NCBI GenBank assembly: GCA_907164885.2 | Contig: OU015492.1 | Location: 201,503,738 to 201,567,737 of the forward strand | Source of the DNA: Dolomedes plantarius | Taxonomy: Eukaryota; Arthropoda; Arachnida; Araneae; Dolomedidae | Reading direction: 5' to 3' | DNA length: 64,000 nucleotides | Shown: in pieces, positions 1 through 12,276 of the stretch | Layout: each line of letters opens with the position of its first letter | How positions within the stretch are numbered: the first letter of the stretch is position 1 | The notes under the pieces: model-generated | Seen by the model: only the letters and a program-made list of their open reading frames with translations | Database searches by the model: none | What the model was told of the DNA's origin: nothing | Position numbers and translations under genes: made by a program

Positions 1-430
1 TTCTTTATTTTCATAAATTTGAAAAGTAGAATTTTGAATATTTAGAGAATAATTTTAATTGCGAAATTTTGTATCCTCACATTTTTACTTAACATGAAGC
101 AAGTTATATTTTTCACTATGGAATTAATTTTAATTTCTGTCTACATATTAAAACAAAATTTTAATTATGAAGCTCTCTGTGGATCTATGTGAGGAAATCT
201 ATACAATAGAAACATATTTGATTACTAAACGAACATGCAGTTTTGCAATAATTACAGAGAGAATTCTTTTATTATCTTTACTGTTTGCTTTACTTTACTG
301 TTTGCTTATTATCTTTACTGTTGCCACACGAATCCCTTATGAATCCGGGGTCATTGTCCTACCCCCACTGCTTTCTTGAGAGGAAAGTACAGCTACAAAA
401 CACAAGGGGTTGACGCGGCAGACACGACAG

Positions 431-888
431 GTAGTTTTGTACGTTAGTGGTGATAGCCGTTTAACTGTTCAAGAAGTTACTGAAGAAATGGATATCATCA
501 TTGGATCTCGCCGTCACATTTTGACTAAAAAACTTTAGATGAGTTGCTTCAGAGTAAAAATTAGTGCCCCTTTGTTGAGCGACGATTAGAAAGAGAACCG
601 TGTTAAAATCTCTCTGTGGTTGCTTGCTTGTGCAAATGGTAATGAAATCTTTTCTGAGAGCATCATAAATGGGGATGAGACGTAAGATTATGGTTATTAG
701 ACATTTTTCTGCCTTCTGAGCTTAAAAATAAATTGGAAGGATGTCGTTTACAAGCAATAGAGGATATTAAGGAAAATATGTAAAGGGAACTGTTCGGCAT
801 CACAGAAAGTGCGTTCCAGGAAGTATTCAGAAAATGGAACATACGCTAGGAATGATGTATTGCCTGTAAAGGGAATTACTTGTTATAA
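431..888 (+). pseudogene. Deleted mariner transposase remnant (unit A)
   Basis: The conceptual translation matches a mariner transposase with several stops. It contains a helix-turn-helix stretch reading GDSRLTVQEVTEEMD and then HILTKKL. Next come RVKISLWLLACANGNE and a damaged catalytic-core start INGDET, where mariners have the first Asp (ITGDETW). The frame then jumps to the C-terminal part, LKNKLEGCRLQAIEDIKEN and SAFQEVFRKW, so most of the catalytic core between the first Asp and the C-terminus is missing. The identical copy in unit B is at 6570-7027. No terminal repeats were identified for this copy. It cannot encode an active enzyme. The family assignment rests on motif recall and order of motifs. 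Confidence 0.8.
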
Positions 889-1454
889 TGCTTAAAATTT
901 TGTAAAATGAGCAGTACTGCCTTATAGCAACAGTTTGGTATTTTTTACCATGTCTTTTATGTAATCCCGCAAGGAGCATCTGACTGCCTAAAAAAATAAT
1001 TGCGGACGTCCCATAACTGAACCAATGATGTGGGATTTAGATTATTTTCTCTGTTCTATGTGGAATTGAATTTTTTTTAGTTTCAGAGCAGACTTAACTC
1101 ATGTGTGTAATATGACAAAATGCATAGGTTACGTCCTCCTTGGCTGAATCAGTAGCAATTATATACATTTCCAGCGTACTAGGCACCTTTTCCCTTTTTT
1201 ATGGGCTCCTCAACATGGCATTACCGATTATTGCCCTAAAGGGAGAGGAATTCTAAATTTTTACAATTGGCTGGCGCAGTAAACCAGCCCTTATCGGAAA
1301 GAACCACAGTCTAACACGAATTATGGCACAAAATTTAGAGTGGATGAGCATGACAAGATGCACGGAGCCCACCATCATAAGTGGAACCAATTGCAAATAT
1401 ATACTTGTCCAATGTACAGTATATATATATATATATATATATATATAATCTCAT
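889..1454. other. No gene seen; (TA)n at 1420-1447
   Basis: This stretch lies between the two mariner remnants. It holds a (TA)n tract ending 7 bp before the next mariner and a somewhat GC-richer segment at about 1200-1380 that I do not recognise. The duplicate is at 7028-7593. Confidence 0.6.
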
Positions 1455-3150
1455 GTGATCATAATTTAACTTGGCCTATTCAGAGCCCTCTGTAGCTATA
1501 ACTAAAGGGCGAATTGAGCTGAAATTTTGCAGATAGACAATTTAAAGGATGGGCTGAAAGATTCTGGGCTGAAAATATCCGAGAGCATTACATCTTAAAT
1601 GCTTGAAAAGTCATGCAATAAATAACTGTGCACAGAAAAAAATCATTTAAAACTTTTATTTTTACATTCTCAAGCATTATGATGTTTAAAACTTATTTTT
1701 ACATTTTAAAGCATTATGACGGTACAAAAGTTGATAAATGTGGCACTGCAAGCGAAGAAAATAATCTGATTTGCATAAGCATACGAATTTAAGGTGATTT
1801 ATGGGTATAAAAAGAATGAGATCGAGTGAGTATCATTCTTTCTGTTCCGATGGCAATTAAATTACAATAACATGCGTTAATCGTAAAACTTTTTTATTAA
1901 AACCAGGTAAATGATGTTGCAGATCTTCGTGAATTTCGACGTCAAAAGAAATTGCGTCGGGGTCCAATGTCTCCACAAGGTGTGAGAGTCATGATATCGT
2001 GATTTGAAAATACTGGGTGTTTTAGCGTTCAACGTGGCAGATGGCGAAAGCCTACCAGCGAAGAAGTCGTTTTAGAAGTAGCCACGGTAGTTGCCGAGGT
2101 GTAACTGACAAATGATCATGGAGTAAGCAGTCACCTGCAGTGTCACGACAATTAGATGTACCGTATAGCCCAGTGCCGATGATCCTAAGAAAAATAGTGA
2201 TTTTTTCCGTATAAGATCAGTTACAACCAGCAACTGTTTCTTACCGACAATGACTGTCGCTTATCTTTTGCCCTGACCTTTCTTGCCCGAATGGAAGTCA
2301 ATGACTTCTGGCCGTGGAACATTCTCTGGAGTGACTAGGCTCATTTTAATCTGAACGTAACAATGAACACCCAGAATTTGGGCCTTGGAAAATCCACTTG
2401 CCTTCTACACAATTTCGCAACACTCGCCTAAATTTATCGACTGCTGTGGATTCATTTCCCAGTTTATCCTTAGACCATTCTTTTTTGAAGAACTTAAATG
2501 TAATGTCCCTGTCACATGTTCTGTAACAGCCCTCAGATATCATGACATGCCCAGCAGTTTCATTTTACCTCTAGTACAGCAGCGACAATGCCTTGAGTCT
2601 GTTACTTTTATGCAAGATGGTGCCCCTCCACATAATGGACCCTGTGTGCGGAGGTTTTTGCGACATCATTTTACGCATCACAAGTGATTAGCCGATAATA
2701 TCCTACTCCTTGGCCTGCCCGTTCTCCCGATCTCACTCCGTGGGATTTTTGGTTATGGGGCCATTTAAAGAATATTGTTTATAGGGGGAATGTTACTACT
2801 TTGACTTATCTGAAGGACCGCATAACATTATATGTTTGTCAGATTACTGGCGACCAGCTGCGGTCCGCTGTTGAACACGCTGTTCATCGCCTGCACATTT
2901 TACATACTAATGAGGGAGCCCACATTGAACAGTTTTCTTTACCTCGCTAGGCAGTGTGTAAGAAATAAATTATGCTTGCATTTGAAGCTTGTTTAAATTA
3001 TTTCAATGTAAAGCACCCTCTAGCGGCCTTTTTTTTCCCGGAATCTTTTAGCACATACTTTGAATTGTCTATCTGCAACATTTTAGCTCGATCCGCCCTC
3101 TAGTTACAGCTACAGAGGGCTCTGAATAGGCCAAGTTTAATTATGATCAC
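1455..3150 (+). mobile_element. 1.7-kb mariner with ~88-bp TIRs (unit A)
   Basis: The left terminal inverted repeat (1455-1542) starts gtgatcataatttaacttgg. Its reverse complement, with a few mismatches, is at 3063-3150. Both carry the same inner block, cagagccctctgtagct, and end at agatagacaatt. Between them lies a mariner transposase pseudogene in plus orientation. No clean TA target duplication is visible at the edges, which suggests age or slightly wrong end points. An identical copy sits in unit B. Confidence 0.88.
1922..2950 (+). pseudogene. Mariner transposase pseudogene (DUF4817-type HTH)
   Basis: The N-terminal part reads DLREFRRQKKLRRGPMSPQG and continues to FENTGCFSVQRGRWRKPTS, the helix-turn-helix segment seen in the mariner group with a DUF4817-like N-terminus. 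The catalytic part contains LRPFFFEELKCNVPVTCSV and then FMQDGAPPHNGPCVRRFLR, with the second catalytic Asp. After a frame change it reads WPARSPDLTPWDFWLWGHLK, with the third catalytic Asp, and ends near SAVEHAVHRLH. Stops at about 2006 and 2101 and at least one frameshift near 2685 inactivate it. The longest remaining open piece is 100 codons (2385-2687). The frame ends just before the right inverted repeat, as expected. The copy in unit B is equally broken. Confidence 0.88.
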
Positions 3151-4397
3151 CTGGTATTTGTAAGTGGTTAACACTCTTTTTACTATATGTTCTGGTTTTA
3201 AAGACGTTCATTTTAATTTTATTTGCTATAAAAATAGATGCATATGAAAATACACGCTGTCTCAAACTAGTTATTTTACAAAGGAGAAAATGGGTCTATA
3301 TTTACACATATAACAGAATTTCATCCATTGATTTGTATGGTTATCACAAATTCCCAATCGAGGAATAAAACCAGTCTATGGTTCAGACAGGTCGTTGTAT
3401 TATTTAATGTACAATCATTTTCTCATACTTGCCAATTTAGTTTCCCCTTTGGGATGATAATACACGAGAATCGGAACATCTTTAAAGTATGGCGTTTGAG
3501 ATAACACTACATAACTTAATAATTTTGCGATATTACGCAACATTAAAAAATAAGGGTTTTATCAGCCTTCATCTCCATTCAGAATTTTTCGCCTCATAGT
3601 TTATAAGGATATTTCAAACCTGAGGATATCATAATGAAAAGAGTTACGTCTAGAATGTTATAACATTTTTATCCGTTGATACACGTAATAATGTCCTCGG
3701 TAATAGGTTTTAGGAGACAGTCAAACTGTAATTAATAGTCAGAGCAATGTTATACGATAAATTAATCAATATTCCTTCAAAATATGATAAGTCAGATTTA
3801 ACAGAATTATGTCAATTACTTTTAAGCTCCTCATATTTCACGGGGCAGTAAAAAATAGTCTATAATACGGACTCTAAATTTTAATCTGTTAGTGTTTTTT
3901 ATTATACTTAAGTACTTTTAGATTTAAATTATGATGTAACTAATTTACATTTTAGGAAATGAAGTTTATTAAAATTTTCCATAAATTTCACCAAAATATG
4001 CTAATTAAAATTCTTTCATTAAAACACGTTATTTTAAAATCTATGTTTTGAACATAGCAAGTCAAATTCCTTCTTAGTTATTTTCGAGGTGTTTTTAGGT
4101 AAGACAATTTTTTTAAGTTTCTTTTTCATAGTGAATAAAGGGAAAATGTTTACTATGGCATTTCAAAGTTTTCATTCAATTACATCAATGTGTTTGAGAT
4201 GCAATGTTGCGACAAAATTGTTGCCGAAGCACAAAATATCAGTTAACAGTAAACGATTTACATGTATGAAGAGAAGTGAGAATTTTTTTCTGCAATATGT
4301 TAAAATTATTAATATTTAAGAAATTAAAGTAAGTTAAAAAATTAAACGAAAATAAATACATCTCCAAACTTCATTTAATCATCTGCATTATATATAT
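3151..4397. other. No gene seen
   Basis: AT-rich sequence between the mariner and the inverted-repeat element. Only chance open frames of up to 76 codons are present, with no recognisable protein motif. The unit A/B single-base length difference falls here (ctctttttac versus ctcttttac, near 3177 and 9316). Duplicate at 9290-10535. Confidence 0.6.
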
Positions 4398-5588
4398 GAG
4401 AGGAGGGTATTATGGAATACCATTTACATTTCTAAAAATAACTTTACTGGTTTTTGAATAAAAATCCCGAAATCATCATGAGTACATACTATAACTAATT
4501 GTAATAAACTGTCACTTGTAAAATAATACTATTTATTTTGTTGTTATATACAAAAAAAATATTTTTTTTAAAAGTTACAAATGGAGGTCAATATGAAATA
4601 GTCGGTTAATATGGAATAGGTGGTTTAAAGCATTGGAAAAATAATTAGACTTCATAAAACATAGTTATTTTTAAGTGTAAAAAACCATATTTTTAAGATT
4701 ATGTGCATGCCATTTCTGCTTCTAGTCTATTTACAAAAGTCAGAGATATAATCTTCTTTCTCTGCTCCGGTACAGTTAAGGTGAGCCCGCAGAGAACAGC
4801 TGAAGCATTGAATCAAAATTTCCCCTTGTTGATCTTCGGAGAATTTTCCGTTACACATGATATATTAAGCGTTTTTGTTTTCCAGTTCTTTAGTTGATGG
4901 CATGAAGTCCATTACAGATGATACATTAGAATGGAACGATTCATCGTTGCTAACACAGGAGCCATCTCTAGTAGGTTTAGGTCTAGAAGGTCAGTCTAAG
5001 TTTAATTTCTTAACAGGGGGTCTTTGAATGTTCGGTTTCTTTTGTTGTTTTGAAGCTTCTGGTTTCTTCTTTATGTCCTTTTCTTTCAGTTCATCCTCTA
5101 TTTTTTTATATGGGGAGTAGGTTATTACAGAAGATCCAGCTTTCCTGCTTCTAAGGGGATTATGGAATACCTAGTACTCCATAATACCCGACACGCCATC
5201 ATGGAACATAAACCTTTAAACTGATGGACAAAACATTTACAGCTAAAAAACGACCACAGTATAACAAACTACAATTCTTTTAGTGTACATTACGCTTAGT
5301 ACATTACGCGTACATTACGCTTAACAGCTTAACATCAATGTTCAAATCAGATGTGTACTAGTAGGTTAAAATGTTTGAAAACTTACCTGAAAAAACTCTT
5401 GAAAATCACAAAACACATTTTGTACTCTAGCGAGTGGTACTACAACAACAAACGGTCAACTCTCAGTGCACTTCATCATGGGAGTCTTTCTTGAATAGTT
5501 CATGGTATTCGCACATGATAGCAGCACCAAACAGAGCCGAAACCTCGGTAGTCCATATTACTCGACTATTCCATAATACCCTCCTCTC
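4398..5588. mobile_element. DNA transposon with 22-bp TIRs (unit A)
   Basis: A perfect 22-bp sequence at 4398-4419 (starting gagaggagggtattatgg) is found as its reverse complement at 5567-5588. The motif tattatggaatacc also recurs inside: near 4606 in degenerate form, and at about 5159-5190 as facing copies. Such subterminal repeats resemble transposase-binding sites. The interior carries a short transposase tail on the minus strand. No clear target-site duplication is seen. Best reading: a deletion derivative of a pogo/CENP-B-related element, but the superfamily is not certain. Confidence 0.7.
4870..5160 (-). pseudogene. pogo/CENP-B-like transposase tail (unit A)
   Basis: The minus strand has an open stretch with SSVITYSPYKK, then a charged run IEDELKEKDIKKKPEASK, then KPNIQRPPVKKLNLD and a stop (4991-4993). 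The same frame stays open afterwards through DESFHSNVSSVMDFMPST. A T-S/Y-x-P-Y-K motif followed by a lysine/glutamate-rich tail resembles the C-terminus of pogo/Tigger/jerky-type transposases; this is from memory of the family, not a search. The catalytic DDE domain is absent. The internal TGA could be a premature stop. In unit B this frame is also shifted. Confidence 0.45.
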
Positions 5589-6139
5589 CTCTAATCCTCT
5601 ACTAGAAAAGAATTATTCATCTAATATTTAGTAATTTAATAATCCCTCTCATCAACAGAAAAATGTTTGGTTACAGAGAAGAATTTGCAAGGAAATGAAC
5701 TAATACAATACTTTGATAAAATCTTTGAAAATTTATCAATGTCCAAGAAGCTCTATTCTTTAATGTACGCAGTGACTCCACCTTTTCGCACTGTTATGTT
5801 CTGTGTTAAGAAATGCATAATTGAATGATAAATGTGATAATATATTTAAATTTAGACTTCATCTTTTCATAATTACTTGGAAAAAACGTTCCTCTTAGGA
5901 GAATGCAGATCACATTCTTAAGCAAGTTGTAATTAAGGCGTTTAAAGGTCTAGGTAGCAGGAAGTGTGGCTCACAATTCCATTTAATTTTACATTTAATT
6001 AATTTCATAACTCTTACATAATCTGAGTGTTAAACGTAAGGCGGTATTTCAGTTGATCCTGTAAAGTTTAAAACCCTACGTTAAGCCAAGCTAAGCATTT
6101 TTGTAATTTCACTTTAGATAAAACAGAATTTTAACAGAA
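5589..6139. other. No gene seen
   Basis: AT-rich tail of unit A with no recognisable protein, RNA or repeat other than the tandem copy at 11726-12276. A short local direct repeat (acagaatt twice) lies at the unit junction around 6122-6140. Confidence 0.6.
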
Positions 6140-6569
6140 TTCTTTATTTTCATAAATTTGAAAAGTAGAATTTTGAATATTTAGAGAATAATTTTAATTG
6201 CGAAATTTTGTATCCTCACATTTTTACTTAACATGAAGCAAGTTATATTTTTCACTATGGAATTAATTTTAATTTCTGTCTACATATTAAAACAAAATTT
6301 TAATTATGAAGCTCTCTGTGGATCTATGTGAGGAAATCTATACAATAGAAACATATTTGATTACTAAACGAACATGCAGTTTTGCAATAATTACAGAGAG
6401 AATTCTTTTATTATCTTTACTGTTTGCTTTACTTTACTGTTTGCTTATTATCTTTACTGTTGCCACACGAATCCCTTATGAATCCGGGGTCATTGTCCTA
6501 CCCCCACTGCTTTCTTGAGAGGAAAGTACAGCTACAAAACACAAGGGGTTGACGCGGCAGACACGACAG

Positions 6570-7027
6570 GTAGTTTTGTACGTTAGTGGTGATAGCCGTT
6601 TAACTGTTCAAGAAGTTACTGAAGAAATGGATATCATCATTGGATCTCGCCGTCACATTTTGACTAAAAAACTTTAGATGAGTTGCTTCAGAGTAAAAAT
6701 TAGTGCCCCTTTGTTGAGCGACGATTAGAAAGAGAACCGTGTTAAAATCTCTCTGTGGTTGCTTGCTTGTGCAAATGGTAATGAAATCTTTTCTGAGAGC
6801 ATCATAAATGGGGATGAGACGTAAGATTATGGTTATTAGACATTTTTCTGCCTTCTGAGCTTAAAAATAAATTGGAAGGATGTCGTTTACAAGCAATAGA
6901 GGATATTAAGGAAAATATGTAAAGGGAACTGTTCGGCATCACAGAAAGTGCGTTCCAGGAAGTATTCAGAAAATGGAACATACGCTAGGAATGATGTATT
7001 GCCTGTAAAGGGAATTACTTGTTATAA
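6570..7027 (+). pseudogene. Deleted mariner transposase remnant (unit B)
   Basis: Identical to the remnant in unit A: same stops and same loss of the catalytic core between INGDET and the LKNKLEG tail. Identical decay in both units shows the element was already dead before the tandem duplication. Confidence 0.8.
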
Positions 7028-7593
7028 TGCTTAAAATTTTGTAAAATGAGCAGTACTGCCTTATAGCAACAGTTTGGTATTTTTTACCATGTCTTTTATG
7101 TAATCCCGCAAGGAGCATCTGACTGCCTAAAAAAATAATTGCGGACGTCCCATAACTGAACCAATGATGTGGGATTTAGATTATTTTCTCTGTTCTATGT
7201 GGAATTGAATTTTTTTTAGTTTCAGAGCAGACTTAACTCATGTGTGTAATATGACAAAATGCATAGGTTACGTCCTCCTTGGCTGAATCAGTAGCAATTA
7301 TATACATTTCCAGCGTACTAGGCACCTTTTCCCTTTTTTATGGGCTCCTCAACATGGCATTACCGATTATTGCCCTAAAGGGAGAGGAATTCTAAATTTT
7401 TACAATTGGCTGGCGCAGTAAACCAGCCCTTATCGGAAAGAACCACAGTCTAACACGAATTATGGCACAAAATTTAGAGTGGATGAGCATGACAAGATGC
7501 ACGGAGCCCACCATCATAAGTGGAACCAATTGCAAATATATACTTGTCCAATGTACAGTATATATATATATATATATATATATATAATCTCAT

Positions 7594-9289
7594 GTGATCA
7601 TAATTTAACTTGGCCTATTCAGAGCCCTCTGTAGCTATAACTAAAGGGCGAATTGAGCTGAAATTTTGCAGATAGACAATTTAAAGGATGGGCTGAAAGA
7701 TTCTGGGCTGAAAATATCCGAGAGCATTACATCTTAAATGCTTGAAAAGTCATGCAATAAATAACTGTGCACAGAAAAAAATCATTTAAAACTTTTATTT
7801 TTACATTCTCAAGCATTATGATGTTTAAAACTTATTTTTACATTTTAAAGCATTATGACGGTACAAAAGTTGATAAATGTGGCACTGCAAGCGAAGAAAA
7901 TAATCTGATTTGCATAAGCATACGAATTTAAGGTGATTTATGGGTATAAAAAGAATGAGATCGAGTGAGTATCATTCTTTCTGTTCCGATGGCAATTAAA
8001 TTACAATAACATGCGTTAATCGTAAAACTTTTTTATTAAAACCAGGTAAATGATGTTGCAGATCTTCGTGAATTTCGACGTCAAAAGAAATTGCGTCGGG
8101 GTCCAATGTCTCCACAAGGTGTGAGAGTCATGATATCGTGATTTGAAAATACTGGGTGTTTTAGCGTTCAACGTGGCAGATGGCGAAAGCCTACCAGCGA
8201 AGAAGTCGTTTTAGAAGTAGCCACGGTAGTTGCCGAGGTGTAACTGACAAATGATCATGGAGTAAGCAGTCACCTGCAGTGTCACGACAATTAGATGTAC
8301 CGTATAGCCCAGTGCCGATGATCCTAAGAAAAATAGTGATTTTTTCCGTATAAGATCAGTTACAACCAGCAACTGTTTCTTACCGACAATGACTGTCGCT
8401 TATCTTTTGCCCTGACCTTTCTTGCCCGAATGGAAGTCAATGACTTCTGGCCGTGGAACATTCTCTGGAGTGACTAGGCTCATTTTAATCTGAACGTAAC
8501 AATGAACACCCAGAATTTGGGCCTTGGAAAATCCACTTGCCTTCTACACAATTTCGCAACACTCGCCTAAATTTATCGACTGCTGTGGATTCATTTCCCA
8601 GTTTATCCTTAGACCATTCTTTTTTGAAGAACTTAAATGTAATGTCCCTGTCACATGTTCTGTAACAGCCCTCAGATATCATGACATGCCCAGCAGTTTC
8701 ATTTTACCTCTAGTACAGCAGCGACAATGCCTTGAGTCTGTTACTTTTATGCAAGATGGTGCCCCTCCACATAATGGACCCTGTGTGCGGAGGTTTTTGC
8801 GACATCATTTTACGCATCACAAGTGATTAGCCGATAATATCCTACTCCTTGGCCTGCCCGTTCTCCCGATCTCACTCCGTGGGATTTTTGGTTATGGGGC
8901 CATTTAAAGAATATTGTTTATAGGGGGAATGTTACTACTTTGACTTATCTGAAGGACCGCATAACATTATATGTTTGTCAGATTACTGGCGACCAGCTGC
9001 GGTCCGCTGTTGAACACGCTGTTCATCGCCTGCACATTTTACATACTAATGAGGGAGCCCACATTGAACAGTTTTCTTTACCTCGCTAGGCAGTGTGTAA
9101 GAAATAAATTATGCTTGCATTTGAAGCTTGTTTAAATTATTTCAATGTAAAGCACCCTCTAGCGGCCTTTTTTTTCCCGGAATCTTTTAGCACATACTTT
9201 GAATTGTCTATCTGCAACATTTTAGCTCGATCCGCCCTCTAGTTACAGCTACAGAGGGCTCTGAATAGGCCAAGTTTAATTATGATCAC
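7594..9289 (+). mobile_element. 1.7-kb mariner with transposase pseudogene (unit B)
   Basis: Copy of the unit A mariner, with terminal inverted repeats at 7594-7681 and 9202-9289. The transposase pseudogene spans about 8061-9089 and carries the same stops and frameshift. FMQDGAPPH and WDFWLWGHLK again mark the second and third catalytic Asp positions. Confidence 0.88.
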
Positions 9290-10535
9290 CTGGTATTTGT
9301 AAGTGGTTAACACTCTTTTACTATATGTTCTGGTTTTAAAGACGTTCATTTTAATTTTATTTGCTATAAAAATAGATGCATATGAAAATACACGCTGTCT
9401 CAAACTAGTTATTTTACAAAGGAGAAAATGGGTCTATATTTACACATATAACAGAATTTCATCCATTGATTTGTATGGTTATCACAAATTCCCAATCGAG
9501 GAATAAAACCAGTCTATGGTTCAGACAGGTCGTTGTATTATTTAATGTACAATCATTTTCTCATACTTGCCAATTTAGTTTCCCCTTTGGGATGATAATA
9601 CACGAGAATCGGAACATCTTTAAAGTATGGCGTTTGAGATAACACTACATAACTTAATAATTTTGCGATATTACGCAACATTAAAAAATAAGGGTTTTAT
9701 CAGCCTTCATCTCCATTCAGAATTTTTCGCCTCATAGTTTATAAGGATATTTCAAACCTGAGGATATCATAATGAAAAGAGTTACGTCTAGAATGTTATA
9801 ACATTTTTATCCGTTGATACACGTAATAATGTCCTCGGTAATAGGTTTTAGGAGACAGTCAAACTGTAATTAATAGTCAGAGCAATGTTATACGATAAAT
9901 TAATCAATATTCCTTCAAAATATGATAAGTCAGATTTAACAGAATTATGTCAATTACTTTTAAGCTCCTCATATTTCACGGGGCAGTAAAAAATAGTCTA
10001 TAATACGGACTCTAAATTTTAATCTGTTAGTGTTTTTTATTATACTTAAGTACTTTTAGATTTAAATTATGATGTAACTAATTTACATTTTAGGAAATGA
10101 AGTTTATTAAAATTTTCCATAAATTTCACCAAAATATGCTAATTAAAATTCTTTCATTAAAACACGTTATTTTAAAATCTATGTTTTGAACATAGCAAGT
10201 CAAATTCCTTCTTAGTTATTTTCGAGGTGTTTTTAGGTAAGACAATTTTTTTAAGTTTCTTTTTCATAGTGAATAAAGGGAAAATGTTTACTATGGCATT
10301 TCAAAGTTTTCATTCAATTACATCAATGTGTTTGAGATGCAATGTTGCGACAAAATTGTTGCCGAAGCACAAAATATCAGTTAACAGTAAACGATTTACA
10401 TGTATGAAGAGAAGTGAGAATTTTTTTCTGCAATATGTTAAAATTATTAATATTTAAGAAATTAAAGTAAGTTAAAAAATTAAACGAAAATAAATACATC
10501 TCCAAACTTCATTTAATCATCTGCATTATATATAT
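9290..10535. other. No gene seen (unit B)
   Basis: Counterpart of the unique stretch in unit A. A one-base deletion near 9316 opens a 67-codon frame here (9303-9506) that is closed in unit A. It has no recognisable motif and is a chance product. Confidence 0.6.
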
Positions 10536-11725
10536 GAGAGGAGGGTATTATGGAATACCATTTACATTTCTAAAAATAACTTTACTGGTTTTTGAATAAA
10601 AATCCCGAAATCATCATGAGTACATACTATAACTAATTGTAATAAACTGTCACTTGTAAAATAATACTATTTATTTTGTTGTTATATACAAAAAAAATAT
10701 TTTTTTTAAAAGTTACAAATGGAGGTCAATATGAAATAGTCGGTTAATATGGAATAGGTGGTTTAAAGCATTGGAAAAATAATTAGACTTCATAAAACAT
10801 AGTTATTTTTAAGTGTAAAAAACCATATTTTTAAGATTATGTGCATGCCATTTCTGCTTCTAGTCTATTTACAAAAGTCAGAGATATAATCTTCTTTCTC
10901 TGCTCCGGTACAGTTAAGGTGAGCCCGCAGAGAACAGCTGAAGCATTGAATCAAAATTTCCCCTTGTTGATCTTCGGAGAATTTTCCGTTACACATGATA
11001 TATTAAGCGTTTTTGTTTTCCAGTTCTTTAGTTGATGGCATGAAGTCCATTACAGATGATACATTAGAATGGAACGATTCATCGCTGCTAACACAGGAGT
11101 CATCTCTGGTAGGTTTAGGTCTAGAAGGTCAGTCTAAGTTTAATTTCTTAACAGGGGGGTCTTGGAATGTTCGGTTTCTTTTGTTGTTTTGAAGCTTCTG
11201 GTTCCTTCTTTATGTCCTTTCTTTCAGTTCAAACTCTATTTTTTTATATGGGGAGTAGGTTATTACAGAAGATCCAGCTTTCCTACTTTAAGGGGATTAT
11301 GGAATACCTAGTATTCCATAATACCCGACACGCCATCATGGAACATAAACCTTTAAACTGATGGACAAAACATTTACAGCTAAAAAACGACCACAGTATA
11401 ACAAACTACAATTCTTTTAGTGTACATTACGCTTAGTACATTACGCGTACATTACGCTTAACAGCTTAACATCAATGTTCAAATCAGATGTGTACTAGTA
11501 GGTTAAAATGTTTGAAAACTTACCTGAAAAAACTCTTGAAAATCACAAAACACATTTTGTACTCTAGCGAGTGGTACTACAACAACAAACGGTCAACTCT
11601 CAGTGCACTTCATCATGGGAGTCTTTCTTGAATAGTTCATGGTATTCGCACATGATAGCAGCACCAAACAGAGCCGAAACCTCGGTAGTCCATATTACTC
11701 GACTATTCCATAATACCCTCCTCTC
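10536..11725. mobile_element. DNA transposon with 22-bp TIRs (unit B)
   Basis: Perfect 22-bp terminal inverted repeats at 10536-10557 and 11704-11725. At about 11297-11321 the internal facing motifs form a cleaner palindrome than in unit A: ttatggaatac, three bases, then gtattccataa. Nearly all unit A/B differences lie inside this element. Confidence 0.7.
11008..11299 (-). pseudogene. pogo/CENP-B-like transposase tail (unit B)
   Basis: Same minus-strand coding remnant as in unit A, but broken further. A one-base loss in the lysine-rich part (cctttcttt where unit A has ccttttcttt) shifts the frame soon after the IE.ELKE segment, and a g insertion near 11155 disturbs the proline part. The copies therefore differ in coding state, although neither has a catalytic domain. 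Confidence 0.45.
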
Positions 11726-12276
11726 CTCTAATCCTCTACTAGAAAAGAATTATTCATCTAATATTTAGTAATTTAATAATCCCTCTCATCAACAGAAAAA
11801 TGTTTGGTTACAGAGAAGAATTTGCAAGGAAATGAACTAATACAATACTTTGATAAAATCTTTGAAAATTTATCAATGTCCAAGAAGCTCTATTCTTTAA
11901 TGTACGCAGTGACTCCACCTTTTCGCACTGTTATGTTCTGTGTTAAGAAATGCATAATTGAATGATAAATGTGATAATATATTTAAATTTAGACTTCATC
12001 TTTTCATAATTACTTGGAAAAAACGTTCCTCTTAGGAGAATGCAGATCACATTCTTAAGCAAGTTGTAATTAAGGCGTTTAAAGGTCTAGGTAGCAGGAA
12101 GTGTGGCTCACAATTCCATTTAATTTTACATTTAATTAATTTCATAACTCTTACATAATCTGAGTGTTAAACGTAAGGCGGTATTTCAGTTGATCCTGTA
12201 AAGTTTAAAACCCTACGTTAAGCCAAGCTAAGCATTTTTGTAATTTCACTTTAGATAAAACAGAATTTTAACAGAA

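Larger units (their letters stand above)
1..6139. repeat. 6.14-kb tandem unit A
   Basis: First complete unit of a direct tandem duplication. Position 1 realigns at 6140 and again at 12277. The unit contains a deleted mariner remnant, a complete but dead 1.7-kb mariner, a (TA)n tract at about 1420-1447 and a 1.2-kb element with 22-bp terminal inverted repeats. The left limit of the array is outside the window, so more units may exist upstream. Outside about 4960-5190 I find only one single-base length difference from unit B, near 3177. Confidence 0.97.
6140..12276. repeat. 6.14-kb tandem unit B
   Basis: Second unit, 6137 bp, colinear with unit A. The offset is 6139 bp until about 3177 of unit A, then 6138, then 6137 after about 5160. 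Even the internal (TA)n tract (7558-7586) has the same length as in unit A, so the duplication is very recent, has been homogenised, or is an assembly duplication of two haplotypes. Nine or so substitutions and three small indels are packed into about 230 bp (about 11086-11325). Confidence 0.97.
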
